Assembly (NCBI GenBank): GCA_041685935.1
Contig: JAWLES010000052.1
Location: 1 to 13,863, forward strand
Source: JAIPEK01 sp041685935
GTDB lineage: Bacteria > Desulfobacterota > Desulfobacteria > Desulfobacterales > Desulfobacteraceae
Length of the DNA stretch: 13,863 nucleotides
Reading direction: 5' to 3'
Positions 1-7,304 of the stretch are shown in pieces; within the stretch, counting starts at the first letter, position 1; each line of letters opens with the position of its first letter. A program made the position numbers and the translations under genes. The notes under the pieces were generated by a model. The model was not told the DNA's origin. It saw nothing but the letters and a program-made list of their open reading frames with translations, and ran no database searches.

Positions 1-501
1 GAGGTGGTGCCTCCTGTTAAAATGCCGCAGATTATGAGTGAAAATGAAGACGTGGCAGGATTTATGGTTGCAGAGCCCATTGCCACCAAAACCATTGTGA
101 ATGAAACCGGCAAGCTTGAGTTTCTGTCAGGAGAGCGGTGGGACAATCACCCCTGCTGTATAGTGGTGATGCAGAAGGATTTTATTGATCAGTATCCTGA
201 AGCTGTGGAGGAGTTTGTTTCTCTTCTGGTGGATACAGGTGAGTACATAGAGGATGACAAAAATGCAGCTGCCGAAATTGCAGTGAATTTCCTTGATCCG
301 GAGGGCAAGCTCGGGCTCAACCCCAAGGTGCTTAAAAATGTTTTTGCACAGCCCCATGCCATACGCTGGGACGGTCTGAATCCGGTTATAGAGGATCTGG
401 AGACGATTCAGCGGTACATGCATGATGTGATGGAAATAGGAAAGATTATAGACCTTGAAAAGTTCGTCAATAAGACGTTCGCTGACAAGGTTTACGGATA
501 G
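1..501 (+). CDS. ABC transporter substrate-binding protein, NitT/TauT type (3' part)
   Basis: The frame is open from base 1 with no convincing start, so this is the C-terminal 166 residues of a longer gene cut by the window edge. The sequence resembles the C-terminal lobe of periplasmic binding proteins of the nitrate/sulfonate/taurine (NrtA/SsuA/TauA, NMT1-like) class. It has a segment reading VAGFMVAEPIATK, then a WDNHPCCIVV stretch, then a helix like DFIDQYPEAVEEFVSLL, in the usual family order. Such proteins bind a small solute in the periplasm and hand it to a permease/ATPase pair, which is not in this window. The substrate cannot be read from this fragment. The signal peptide would lie upstream of the window. 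The following gene starts 23 bases after the stop and may be co-transcribed. Family assignment is fairly sure; substrate unknown. Confidence 0.8.
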   Translation, partial: EVVPPVKMPQIMSENEDVAGFMVAEPIATKTIVNETGKLEFLSGERWDNHPCCIVVMQKDFIDQYPEAVEEFVSLLVDTGEYIEDDKNAAAEIAVNFLDPEGKLGLNPKVLKNVFAQPHAIRWDGLNPVIEDLETIQRYMHDVMEIGKIIDLEKFVNKTFADKVYG

Positions 502-524
502 GCTGACTATTTGAGGACAATGAC

Positions 525-950
525 ATGAAAATTACTGATCCCGATGTGATCAAAAACGGTGAAAAGGACCTGATCGAAGCGGTCAAGGAGGACATTGACT
601 GGGATGCGGTAAAGGATGTGATCCGGGAACAGATGGAAATTACATCCTTAACCGCCGAGGGGGGCGGTATCCGTGTGCATGATAACCGGATCGCCTTTGC
701 AATCGATTTCAGTGCCAGCCTGAAAGGCACCTTGATGTTTGACAGGGAGGGTAACTATATAGCCGGTGAGGCGCAGTCCGTAGAGCACCCGGAGACCCGG
801 GGGGAGGATGTGCCCGCAAAAACCGGAGAACATCAGGGCGAAGAGTCTTCAGGGGGCACGGATCAGGATGGAGCCCATCCGCTCAATGAAGATATAGACG
901 ATATCCTCAAGGAGAGCAGGGAATTCTGGGAAAAGGGGGAGGAATCCTGA
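525..950 (+). CDS. small acidic protein of unknown function
   Basis: A 141-residue reading frame starts at ATG 525, with a GAGGA ribosome site at about 511-515. I do not recognise a family. The first 85 or so residues look folded: a charged helical start, then alternating hydrophobic stretches (IRVHDNRIAFAIDFSASL, then GTLMFDREGNYI) that could form a small beta-sheet. Residues from about 85 to 120 are rich in Gly, Glu, Asp, Ser and Thr and look disordered. The C-terminus (DIDDILKESREFWEKG) reads as an amphipathic helix. The protein is strongly acidic, has no signal peptide or membrane segment, and is probably cytoplasmic. It sits 23 bases after the transporter gene and 40 bases before the PP-loop gene, so an operon link to either is possible. 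The reading frame is convincing from its ribosome site and position; the function is not known. Confidence 0.65.
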   Translation: MKITDPDVIKNGEKDLIEAVKEDIDWDAVKDVIREQMEITSLTAEGGGIRVHDNRIAFAIDFSASLKGTLMFDREGNYIAGEAQSVEHPETRGEDVPAKTGEHQGEESSGGTDQDGAHPLNEDIDDILKESREFWEKGEES

Positions 951-990
951 TTTTCGTGCGGCTGTTTGTCTCCCGCCTTGGAAGAGTTTC

Positions 991-2007
991 ATGACCTGCG
1001 GTATTCCGGGACAGAGAAAGGCGATAGGCATTACATCGGGCGGGCTCGACAGCATCCTGTCAGCCCTTGTGCTGAAAGACCAGGGGATCGAGGTGACATG
1101 GGTCGGCTTTGAAACCCCTTTTTTTTCATCCGAAGCCGCACTGAAGGCGGCTGAAAACCTTGATATCCCCATAATTATAAGAGATATAACCGACCGGTAC
1201 CTTGAAATGCTCAAGGCGCCTCCGGCGGGATACGGCAGAAATATGAACCCGTGCATGGACTGCCATGCTCTCATGTTTGAACTTGCCGGGCTGGAGATGG
1301 ATCAACAGGGAGCCTCTTTCCTTTTCAGCGGTGAGGTCGCGGGCCAGCGCCCAAAGTCACAGAACAAAAATTCCATGCGGTATGTGGAGAAGAATTCAGG
1401 CTTTGACGGGTATATTCTCAGGCCCCTGAGCGCCAAGCTCCTTCCGGAGACGGTACCGGAAAAATCCGGAATGGTTGACAGAGAAAGACTTTTAGGGATT
1501 TCCGGCCGATCCCGGTCCGAACAGATGTCTTTGGCCGAAAAGTTCGGGGTCACGGATTATCCGTCTCCGGCGGGCGGGTGTCTTCTCACGGACGTCAACT
1601 TTTCAAGGCGGTTGCGGGATTTGATGTTTGTTCAGAAGGAATTTGAAAAACGGGAACTTCATCTGTTGAAGCACGGCAGGCATTTCCGACTGGATGACCG
1701 GCATAAGGCCGTTGTGGGAAAAACGGAAGCGGATAACAACGCGATACTCGAGTATTATGACAGTACCAGTGATGTGCTGATCCGGCACGGTTCCAGGCCG
1801 GGGCCGGTGGTGCTGGTGCCCGGGCGGGCCGGCGGGGATGTGGTGGAAAAGGGCGCGTATCTTTGTGCCGCCTATACCAAGAAGATCCGCCGGGATGTTC
1901 CCGCCGACATAATGCTTGCCACTCCCTCCGGCCGGGAAACCATCCATGTTACCCCCATGTCGGAAGGTGAGTTTGGCAGCTTTAAAGAACAGGCCATGAT
2001 CCGCTGA
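991..2007 (+). CDS. PP-loop ATPase, MnmA/ThiI-like, with NFACT-R-like C-terminal region
   Basis: The 338-residue protein opens with a PP-loop ATP-pyrophosphatase motif, SGGLDS, at residues 16-21, typical of enzymes that adenylate an RNA base or a small substrate before sulfur or nitrogen transfer. A C-x2-C pair (Cys88, Cys91, in NPCMDCHALMF) and a third Cys at 197 (PSPAGGCLLTD) fall where MnmA/ThiI-like thiolases carry catalytic or metal-binding cysteines. FSGEVAGQRP at about 113-121 sits where MnmA has its GHYAR region. Residues from about 225 on (RLDDRHKAVVGKTEADNNAI, then DVLIRHGSRPGPVVL) resemble the RNA-binding NFACT-R (DUF814) fold, so an RNA substrate is likely. Sequences of this type are often annotated as tRNA thiouridylase, but it is not MnmA itself: it is shorter and the motifs differ. 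A weak GGAAG precedes the ATG. Class is sure; the reaction is inferred. Confidence 0.75.
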   Translation: MTCGIPGQRKAIGITSGGLDSILSALVLKDQGIEVTWVGFETPFFSSEAALKAAENLDIPIIIRDITDRYLEMLKAPPAGYGRNMNPCMDCHALMFELAGLEMDQQGASFLFSGEVAGQRPKSQNKNSMRYVEKNSGFDGYILRPLSAKLLPETVPEKSGMVDRERLLGISGRSRSEQMSLAEKFGVTDYPSPAGGCLLTDVNFSRRLRDLMFVQKEFEKRELHLLKHGRHFRLDDRHKAVVGKTEADNNAILEYYDSTSDVLIRHGSRPGPVVLVPGRAGGDVVEKGAYLCAAYTKKIRRDVPADIMLATPSGRETIHVTPMSEGEFGSFKEQAMIR

Positions 2008-2027
2008 TTTTTTACATGAAAGCAGTC

Positions 2028-2050
2028 AGGTCTTGGGTTTTATAAGACCT
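2028..2050. terminator. hairpin between convergent genes, possible terminator
   Basis: A perfect 7-base inverted repeat, AGGTCTT (2028-2034) and AAGACCT (2044-2050), encloses a 9-base loop. It lies between the stop of the PP-loop gene (2007) and the stop of rlmN (2063, other strand), where a shared terminator would be expected. Neither strand has a clean T-tract directly after the stem, so intrinsic termination is uncertain. It may instead protect 3' ends. Confidence 0.4.
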
Positions 2051-2062
2051 AACGACCCTGCA

Positions 2063-3100
2063 TCATTCACCAAGCTTGGCCTTCAGCTGGCCGCATGCGG
2101 CTGAAATATCCCTGCCTTTGCTTTTCCGGGTTATGGCTGTAACATTCCTGTCCAGAAGAACCTGGAGAAAGGTGCTCACTTCATCCGGGGAAGGACTTCT
2201 GTACTCGGTTTTGTCGTTCTCGTTGAACGCAATCAGGTTGACCTTGGCCTTTATCGGGGCGATCATTCTGACAAGCCGCAAAGCATCCTCCCTTGTATCG
2301 TTGACGCCCTTGATCAGGATATACTCAAACGTGATTTTGTTCCTGGGCTTCATTTCATATTCCAGGCAGGCCTCAAGGAGATCCTTGATCCGATACGTCC
2401 TGTTGACGGGCATCAGCATGGAACGTGTTTTATCCTCGGTTGCGTTAAGGGAAACGGCAAGATTTACCGTGGTGTCCCTGCCGAGGTCTTTCATCCTGGG
2501 AACTATCCCTGCAGTGGATACGGTAACACGCCTGGGAGAGAATTTCAGGCCGAAATCTGTATCCGTTATGATGTGAATGGCTTTGACAACATTGTCGTAG
2601 TTGGCCAGCGGCTCTCCCATCCCCATGAAAACGATGTTGGACAAAAGATGGTCCCTGTTCCGGCAGGAGAGAATCTGTCTGACGTCCCTTATCTGGGAGA
2701 TAATTTCGGATGCGGACAGGTTCCGTTTGAACCCTCCTTTTGCGGTTAGACAGAAGCTGCAGTTCTGGGCGCATCCGACCTGGGAAGAGATGCACAGTGT
2801 GAAATGGTCTTTTTCCGGGATTAGAACCGATTCTATATGGTTCCCGTCCGAAAGCCTGAACAGGAACTTTTGTGTCCCGTCAGCCGACTTTTCCGATTTT
2901 TCCAGTGCAAGTCTGGGTATGATGAAGGTCCTGGAGAGTGTTGCTCTAAGGTCCTTCCCGATATCCGTCATGTTCTCAAATCCGTCCGCATTCCGGATAT
3001 AGATCCATTTGAAGATCTGCCTGGCCCTGAAAGGTTTTATGCTGTTATTTTCAAACCAGGCGGAAAGTTCCGGCCTGGAAAACTCTAGTATATCATGCAT
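2063..3100 (-). CDS. rlmN: 23S rRNA (adenine-2503-C2)-methyltransferase, dual-specificity RlmN
   Basis: RlmN is a radical-SAM enzyme that methylates C2 of A2503 in 23S rRNA and, in many bacteria, A37 of some tRNAs. The 345-residue protein has the radical-SAM C-x3-C-x2-C motif at Cys110, Cys114 and Cys117 (SQVGCAQNCSFC), which binds the [4Fe-4S] cluster. The SAM-binding GMGEPL follows at 160-165. The two further cysteines of the ping-pong methyl-transfer mechanism are present: Cys336 in DISAACGQL matches the methylated Cys355 of the E. coli enzyme, and Cys103 matches its Cys118. Length is slightly below E. coli RlmN. The ATG at 3100 (minus strand) has a GGAG nine bases upstream. The gene is transcribed away from ffh across a shared AT-rich region and converges on the PP-loop gene. 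It stands alone, with no partner needed. Confidence 0.96.
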   Translation of the reverse strand: MHDILEFSRPELSAWFENNSIKPFRARQIFKWIYIRNADGFENMTDIGKDLRATLSRTFIIPRLALEKSEKSADGTQKFLFRLSDGNHIESVLIPEKDHFTLCISSQVGCAQNCSFCLTAKGGFKRNLSASEIISQIRDVRQILSCRNRDHLLSNIVFMGMGEPLANYDNVVKAIHIITDTDFGLKFSPRRVTVSTAGIVPRMKDLGRDTTVNLAVSLNATEDKTRSMLMPVNRTYRIKDLLEACLEYEMKPRNKITFEYILIKGVNDTREDALRLVRMIAPIKAKVNLIAFNENDKTEYRSPSPDEVSTFLQVLLDRNVTAITRKSKGRDISAACGQLKAKLGE

Positions 3101-3129
3101 CTTGGTTGACTCCGGAATTTAATATTTGC

Positions 3130-3158
3130 TTGACATAACACGAAATTTATATTAATTT
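3130..3158 (+). promoter_or_regulatory. putative sigma-70 promoter for the ffh block
   Basis: A perfect -35 hexamer TTGACA occurs at 3130-3135. Seventeen bases later TAATTT (3153-3158) is a weak -10 match inside an AT-rich stretch. It lies 44 bases before the ffh ATG in the 101-base region shared with the divergent rlmN gene. The position and the -35 box are convincing; the exact -10 is not. No operator-like dyad is obvious here. Confidence 0.5.
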
Positions 3159-3201
3159 CAATAGATTTGATTAGATACTTTACGGGTGGTGACGGTTTTT
3201 T

Positions 3202-4527
3202 ATGTTTGACAGTTTAAGTGACAAGCTGGATTCGGTATTCAAGAAGCTCAAAGGGCACGGGACCCTCAATGAGAAGAACATTGAGGAGGGGCTGAAACAG
3301 GTCCGCATGGCCCTGCTTGAAGCTGACGTGAATTTCAGGGTTACCAAGACCGTTGTTTCCGACATAAAAAAGAGGGCGCTCGGCCGGGAAGTAATGTCGA
3401 GCCTGACTCCGGGTCAGCAGGTCATCAAGATTGTTAACGAGGAATTCACCCGGATGATGGGCTCGGATCACGAAGGCCTGAACCTTTCGGGAAAAGGGCC
3501 CTGCTCCATAATGCTGGCGGGTCTCCAGGGGTCGGGGAAAACTACCACTGCCGGGAAGCTCGGACGGCTTTTATCAAAGGAAGGCAGGAAGCCTTTTATG
3601 GTTCCGGTGGACGTTTACCGGCCCGCAGCCATTGATCAGCTCAAAAAACTGGGAAGACAGCTGGACCTTCCGGTTTTTGATTCATCACCTGATATGGATC
3701 CTGTTGCCATATGTGAAAACGCCCGGAAAGAGGCTGTGGAAAAAGGGTATGACACTCTTCTTATAGATACGGCAGGGCGGCTTCATTTCAATGAAGAGCT
3801 GATGGCCGAGCTTGAAAAGATCAAATCGGGGATTAACCCGGCGGAAATTCTCCTTGTGGCGGATGCCATGACCGGTCAGGATGCCGTGAATATGGCTGCC
3901 GAGTTTGACAAGAGGCTTGATATCAGCGGCGTGATTCTCTCCAAGATGGACGGGGATGCCCGCGGCGGAGCTGCCTTGTCCATAAAAGCGGTTACCGGAA
4001 AACCCCTCAAATATATCGGTGTCGGTGAAAAGGCGAACGCGCTGGAACCTTTTTACCCGGAGAGGATGGCCTCCAGGATACTGGGGATGGGAGACACCCT
4101 CTCGTTTATTGAAAAGGCCCAGGAGGCTGTTGACGAAAAAGAGGCTGAAAAGCTTGAAAAGAAACTGAAAAAGAATGAGTTTACCCTTGAGGACTTCAGG
4201 GATCAGATGGTATCCGTCAGAAAAATGGGTTCCATTAAGGACCTTGTGGGTATGCTGCCCGGGGTTAACAAAAAGCAGCTCAAGGGGCTGAATGTAGATG
4301 ACAGGGAGCTTGTCAAGATCGAGGCGATCATCAATTCCATGACCCCTTATGAGCGCAGGAAGCATGAAGTGATCAAGGCCGGAAGGAAACGGCGGATTGC
4401 AAACGGGAGCGGCACAACGGTTCAGGATGTAAACAAGCTTCTCAAAAGTTATACGCAGACGATGAAAATGGTGAAGAAGTTCAATAAAGGCGGCATGAAA
4501 TCATTGCAGAACATGCTGCCGTTTTAA
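3202..4527 (+). CDS. ffh: signal recognition particle protein Ffh
   Basis: Ffh is the GTPase of the signal recognition particle. With 4.5S RNA it binds hydrophobic signal sequences as they leave the ribosome and docks on FtsY at the membrane. The 441-residue protein has the usual order: an N-domain four-helix bundle (about 1-90), the G-domain with P-loop GLQGSGKT at 107-114, DTAGR at 189-193 and SKMDGDARGG at 247-256 (TKxD variant with Ser), then the methionine-rich M-domain to the end. The M-domain carries the RNA-binding helix-turn-helix around MTPYERRKHEVI and finishes with a short Met-rich tail. Length is normal. It is the first gene of a ten-gene plus-strand block, with rpsP 15 bases downstream, an order common in many bacteria. 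The ribosome site (GGTGG about 12 bases before the ATG) is weak. Confidence 0.97.
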   Translation: MFDSLSDKLDSVFKKLKGHGTLNEKNIEEGLKQVRMALLEADVNFRVTKTVVSDIKKRALGREVMSSLTPGQQVIKIVNEEFTRMMGSDHEGLNLSGKGPCSIMLAGLQGSGKTTTAGKLGRLLSKEGRKPFMVPVDVYRPAAIDQLKKLGRQLDLPVFDSSPDMDPVAICENARKEAVEKGYDTLLIDTAGRLHFNEELMAELEKIKSGINPAEILLVADAMTGQDAVNMAAEFDKRLDISGVILSKMDGDARGGAALSIKAVTGKPLKYIGVGEKANALEPFYPERMASRILGMGDTLSFIEKAQEAVDEKEAEKLEKKLKKNEFTLEDFRDQMVSVRKMGSIKDLVGMLPGVNKKQLKGLNVDDRELVKIEAIINSMTPYERRKHEVIKAGRKRRIANGSGTTVQDVNKLLKSYTQTMKMVKKFNKGGMKSLQNMLPF

Positions 4528-4542
4528 GGAGAAAGGATTGAT

Positions 4543-4797
4543 ATGGCGGTAAGAATCAGGCTGACAAGAAAAGGAACAAAGAAAAAACCTTTTTACAGGA
4601 TTGTGGCGGCTGACGTGGAGGCACCCAGGGACGGACGGTTCATTGAAACGCTGGGGACGTATGATCCCATGGCGGAGCCGGCCAAAGTCACCCTGAAAGA
4701 AGAGAGGGTGAGCTATTGGCTGAAAGAGGGGGCAGAGCCCACAACAACCGTTAGAAGTCTTCTGAAAAAGCAGGGGGTCGGCTCTGCACCTGCATAG
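4543..4797 (+). CDS. rpsP: 30S ribosomal protein S16
   Basis: S16 is a small-subunit ribosomal protein that binds 16S rRNA early in assembly. The 84-residue sequence has the diagnostic start MAVRIRLTRKGTKKKPFYRI and the later DGRFIETLGTYDP segment at about residues 27-39, and its length is typical of the bacterial protein. A good AGGAG site lies about 12 bases before the ATG, right at the ffh stop. It sits in the classic order ffh-rpsP-khpA-rimM-trmD-rplS. The short C-terminal extension ending in SAPA is not unusual. A possible hairpin begins at its stop codon. Confidence 0.98.
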   Translation: MAVRIRLTRKGTKKKPFYRIVAADVEAPRDGRFIETLGTYDPMAEPAKVTLKEERVSYWLKEGAEPTTTVRSLLKKQGVGSAPA

Positions 4798-4821
4798 GTG
4801 AAAAATTGGCACCTCGTTTTT
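4796..4821 (+). terminator. weak stem-loop with T-run after rpsP (possible attenuator)
   Basis: AGGTG (4796-4800, overlapping the rpsP TAG) can pair with CACCT (4810-4814). CG and five Ts (4817-4821) follow. The 5-base stem is short, and the operon continues 30 bases later, so at most this would lower read-through from the ribosomal-protein part or serve as an RNA end. Predicted by eye only. Confidence 0.25.
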
Positions 4822-4850
4822 CCAATACCCCATAGAAAGGAGATGGCGTT

Positions 4851-5081
4851 ATGAAAGAGCTGATTGAGTACATTGCCAAAGCATTGGTGGACAATCCGGA
4901 TCAGGTGGAAGTTACCGAGGTTGAAGGAGGGCAGACTTCCGTCCTTGAATTGAAGGTGGCCAAAGAGGATCTGGGAAAGGTCATTGGAAAACAGGGTCGG
5001 TCCGCACGCGCCATGAGAACCATACTGAGTGCGGCTTCCACGAAGATGAAAAAGCGTACCGTTCTGGAGATAGTGGAATAG
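4851..5081 (+). CDS. khpA: KhpA, KH-domain RNA-binding protein
   Basis: KhpA (also called YlqC, UPF0109) is a 75-80 residue single KH-domain RNA-binding protein. In Firmicutes it pairs with KhpB/Jag and influences cell division and RNA stability. The 76-residue protein contains the KH signature GKVIGKQGRSARAMRTIL at about 42-59, with the RNA-contacting GxxG loop as Gly46-Lys-Gln-Gly49. The strong site AAAGGAGA lies 8 bases before the ATG. Its place between rpsP and rimM is the conserved position in many phyla and supports the call. No khpB is in the window. Its RNA targets cannot be read from sequence. It ends 4 bases before rimM, so the two are probably translated together. Confidence 0.95.
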   Translation: MKELIEYIAKALVDNPDQVEVTEVEGGQTSVLELKVAKEDLGKVIGKQGRSARAMRTILSAASTKMKKRTVLEIVE

Positions 5082-5085
5082 CCTG

Positions 5086-5601
5086 ATGGCGGGAAAAACT
5101 CTGTTTACCATTGGGGAGGTAACCGGAGTTCACGGTATAGGCGGCAACCTTAAGGTCCGGTCGTTTGCCGGGTCAAAGGATGTCTACTCAAAGGACCGTT
5201 TTGTAATGCTCGAAAATAATGACGGTAACGGGGAGTGGTACTGCATTGAGAAGGCGTCCTTGCACAAGAAAGGTGTTCTTTTGTCCGTCAAAGGGGTTGA
5301 AGACAGGGATGCGGCTGAAACGTTTGTGGGATGTAAAATCCTTGTCAAAAGGGAGGATCTTGACCAGCCCGGGGATGATGCCTATTTCTGGGAAGACCTG
5401 ATCGGGCTTGATGTCATGGATAAAGACAGGGGTTATGTCGGAAGAGTGGATAATATATTCAGTACGGGTGCGCATGATGTGCTCGTGGTGAAAAACGCCC
5501 GATCCGGCGGCGAGACTCTCGTACCTGCGGTTTTTCCGATCGTAGTCTCGGTTGATGTGGAAAACGGGGTTCTGGAAACAAGGCTTCCGGAAGGGTTGTG
5601 A
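5086..5601 (+). CDS. rimM: 16S rRNA maturation protein RimM
   Basis: RimM assists 30S assembly by binding S19 and helping the head of the small subunit mature. The 171-residue protein has the N-terminal RimM barrel (about 5-90), starting with FTIGEVTGVHGIGGNLKVRS, followed by a PRC-barrel domain (about 98-168) containing YFWEDLIGLDVMDKDRGYVG and a C-terminal LVPAVFPIV segment typical of the family. The usual VHGIRG reads VHGIGG here, a mild change. The stop TGA overlaps the first base of the preferred trmD ATG (TGATG), so the two are translationally coupled. It lies four bases after khpA with no strong Shine-Dalgarno of its own, again suggesting coupling. Confidence 0.96.
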   Translation: MAGKTLFTIGEVTGVHGIGGNLKVRSFAGSKDVYSKDRFVMLENNDGNGEWYCIEKASLHKKGVLLSVKGVEDRDAAETFVGCKILVKREDLDQPGDDAYFWEDLIGLDVMDKDRGYVGRVDNIFSTGAHDVLVVKNARSGGETLVPAVFPIVVSVDVENGVLETRLPEGL

Positions 5602-6353
5602 TGAATTTTAGCGTTTTGACTCTCTTTCCGGGGCTGCTGGAGACTTTTCTGCAGCACGGAGTAATCGGCAGGGCCATTGATGCGGGAGTGATTACAGGAA
5701 GGGTTGTGAATATCCGGGCCTTTTCAGCCGACCGGCACAATACGGTTGATGACAAGCCTTACGGCGGCGGTTGCGGTATGGTTATGAAGCCCGAACCCCT
5801 TGACGCAGCAGCAGAATTTGCAGTTAAAGAGACTCCCGGAGCAAAGGTGCTGCTGATGACTCCCCAGGGAAGCAGGTTTGACCAGAGAAAAGCTGAAGAA
5901 CTCGCTTTTGAAAGAAAGGACCTGATTCTCATATGCGGAAGGTACGAGGGGATTGACGAGCGGGTCTGCGCAAAGCATGTGGATGAAGAGATCTCGGTGG
6001 GAGACTATGTCATGACAGGGGGAGAGGTTGCTGCCATGGCGGTGATTGAGGCTGTTGCCAGGCTGTTGCCCGGTGTGCTGGGCGGCAGGGAATCAGCCAG
6101 TGAGGATTCGTTTGTGGACGGACGCCTTGAGCACAATCATTATACCAGGCCGGAAGTGTTTGAAGGAGAGCCTGTGCCGGATGTTCTGCTTTCCGGAAAC
6201 CATGGGCTGATATCCGGATGGAGGAGAAAGGACTCCCTGATCCGCACTTATATGAAAAGACCGGATCTGTTTGATCAAAAAAAACCCACTGAAGCGGAAA
6301 GGCTCGTGTTGAAACAGATCTGCCGGGAGCTGGAAGAGATTGCCGGAAAATGA
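5601..6353 (+). CDS. trmD: tRNA (guanine-37-N1)-methyltransferase TrmD
   Basis: TrmD methylates N1 of G37 next to the anticodon, preventing +1 frameshifting, and is usually essential. The start at ATG 5601 gives MNFSVLTLFPGL, the normal N-terminus, in 250 residues; a GTG three bases upstream is also possible. Motifs are complete: DKPYGGGCGMVMKPEP at about 51-66, the SAM-binding trefoil-knot segment CGRYEGIDER at 112-121, SVGDYVMTGGE at 132-142, and Asp169 before HNHYTRP at 178-184, which matches the catalytic Asp of the E. coli enzyme. The gene overlaps the rimM stop by one base, and its own end overlaps the next gene by 14 bases. Function is sure. Confidence 0.97.
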   Translation: MNFSVLTLFPGLLETFLQHGVIGRAIDAGVITGRVVNIRAFSADRHNTVDDKPYGGGCGMVMKPEPLDAAAEFAVKETPGAKVLLMTPQGSRFDQRKAEELAFERKDLILICGRYEGIDERVCAKHVDEEISVGDYVMTGGEVAAMAVIEAVARLLPGVLGGRESASEDSFVDGRLEHNHYTRPEVFEGEPVPDVLLSGNHGLISGWRRKDSLIRTYMKRPDLFDQKKPTEAERLVLKQICRELEEIAGK

Positions 6354-6897
6354 TCTGTACCTTGCACTGATTCATTTCCCGGTGATGAACAGGAAGGGTG
6401 AAAAAATCGGGTCGGCACTGACGACCATTGATCTTCATGACATTGCAAGGGCGGCTGTCACTTTCGGTGTCAAGGGCTTTTATGTGGTGACGCCTTTTGA
6501 GGACCAGCAGGAACTGGCCCTGAAGGTGATCGAACATTGGACCGACGGGGCCGGCAGCCTTGTAAACCCCGACCGCGGAAGCGCGCTCGGATTGATCAGG
6601 ATCGCCGCATCTTTTGAAGATGTTTGTGAATCCATTCGAAAAGAGACCGGAAGGGATGTACTGCGGATTGCCACCAGTGCGGGCCGTAATGCTAATTCGG
6701 TTCCGGCGGAAAATATAAAAAAGGAGAGGAATGCATCCTGCGTGCTGGCATTCGGGACGGCGTGGGGACTTTCAAAGGATTTTGTCAACAGGTGTGATAT
6801 GCTGCTGGAGCCCATAACAGGCAAAGGTGACTACAATCATCTTTCGGTACGGTCTGCGGTGTCCATATACCTGGACAGGATATGCAACGGTTTATAA
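6340..6897 (+). CDS. SPOUT-class RNA methyltransferase family protein (PF09936-like)
   Basis: The 185-residue protein matches what I know of a small SPOUT family found between trmD and rplS in several deep-branching and deltaproteobacterial lineages. It begins DLYLALIHFPVMNRKGEKI, has VKGFYVVTPFEDQQELA near residue 50, and ends in a SAM-knot region FGTAWGLSKDFVNRC then PITGKGDYNHLSVRSAVSIYLDRI. The family is predicted to methylate RNA; the exact target is not established to my knowledge. The start is chosen at TTG 6340 because the next ATG (6385) would remove the conserved LYLALIHFPV strand; GGAAGAG just upstream is a close ribosome site. This start lies inside trmD (14-base overlap), suggesting coupling. 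A CTG at 6355 is an alternative start. It ends 35 bases before rplS. Confidence 0.8.
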   Translation: MPENDLYLALIHFPVMNRKGEKIGSALTTIDLHDIARAAVTFGVKGFYVVTPFEDQQELALKVIEHWTDGAGSLVNPDRGSALGLIRIAASFEDVCESIRKETGRDVLRIATSAGRNANSVPAENIKKERNASCVLAFGTAWGLSKDFVNRCDMLLEPITGKGDYNHLSVRSAVSIYLDRICNGL

Positions 6898-6932
6898 AGC
6901 CATGGGCTTTGAATCAATATGAGGAGGTTGAT

Positions 6933-7283
6933 ATGTCAACGATTATAGAACAGATTGAAAAAGAGCAGATGCGGATGGATTTGCCCGAGTTCGGGACCGG
7001 GGATACGGTGAAAGTCCATGTGAAGATTAAAGAGGGTGAAAAGGAGAGAATCCAGGTTTTTAAGGGCGTGGTTATCAAGAAGACAAAAGGTATGGCAAAC
7101 GCCCGGATAACGGTCAGGAAGATTTCCGACGGCATCGGTGTGGAAAGGGTTTTTCCGCTGTACTCACCATCCATTGATAAAATCGAAGTGGTCATGAGGG
7201 GCCGTGTCAGACGCTCCAAACTGTACTATCTGAGAAACCTGAGGGGCAAGGCGGCCAGAATCAGGGAAAAGCGTACTGCCTGA
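6933..7283 (+). CDS. rplS: 50S ribosomal protein L19
   Basis: L19 lies at the interface of the two ribosomal subunits. The start is placed at ATG 6933 because AGGAGG sits at 6922-6927 and this gives the family's normal N-terminus (MSTIIEQIEKEQMR) and length of 116 residues. The frame is open further upstream to 6882, but that extension overlaps the previous gene and has no ribosome site. Diagnostic segments are present: PEFGTGDTVKVHVKIKEGEKER, the QVFKGVVIKKTKG loop, then RVFPLYSPSIDKIEVVMRG and SKLYYLRNLRGKAARI at the end. trmD before and rnhB after are the standard partners. Confidence 0.97.
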   Translation: MSTIIEQIEKEQMRMDLPEFGTGDTVKVHVKIKEGEKERIQVFKGVVIKKTKGMANARITVRKISDGIGVERVFPLYSPSIDKIEVVMRGRVRRSKLYYLRNLRGKAARIREKRTA

Positions 7284-7304
7284 TCCGGCTTTTGCCGACG
7301 GAAC

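Noticed and set aside
3685..4365. 226-residue open frame antisense to ffh
   Set aside because: Shadow of the conserved ffh coding sequence, with no motif or ribosome site.
4796..4821. True operon-ending terminator after rpsP
   Set aside because: The stem is only five pairs and khpA follows 53 bases later with a good ribosome site; kept only as a weak possible attenuator.
6882..6932. N-terminal extension of L19
   Set aside because: It would overlap the previous gene and lacks a ribosome site; AGGAGG before 6933 fixes the start.
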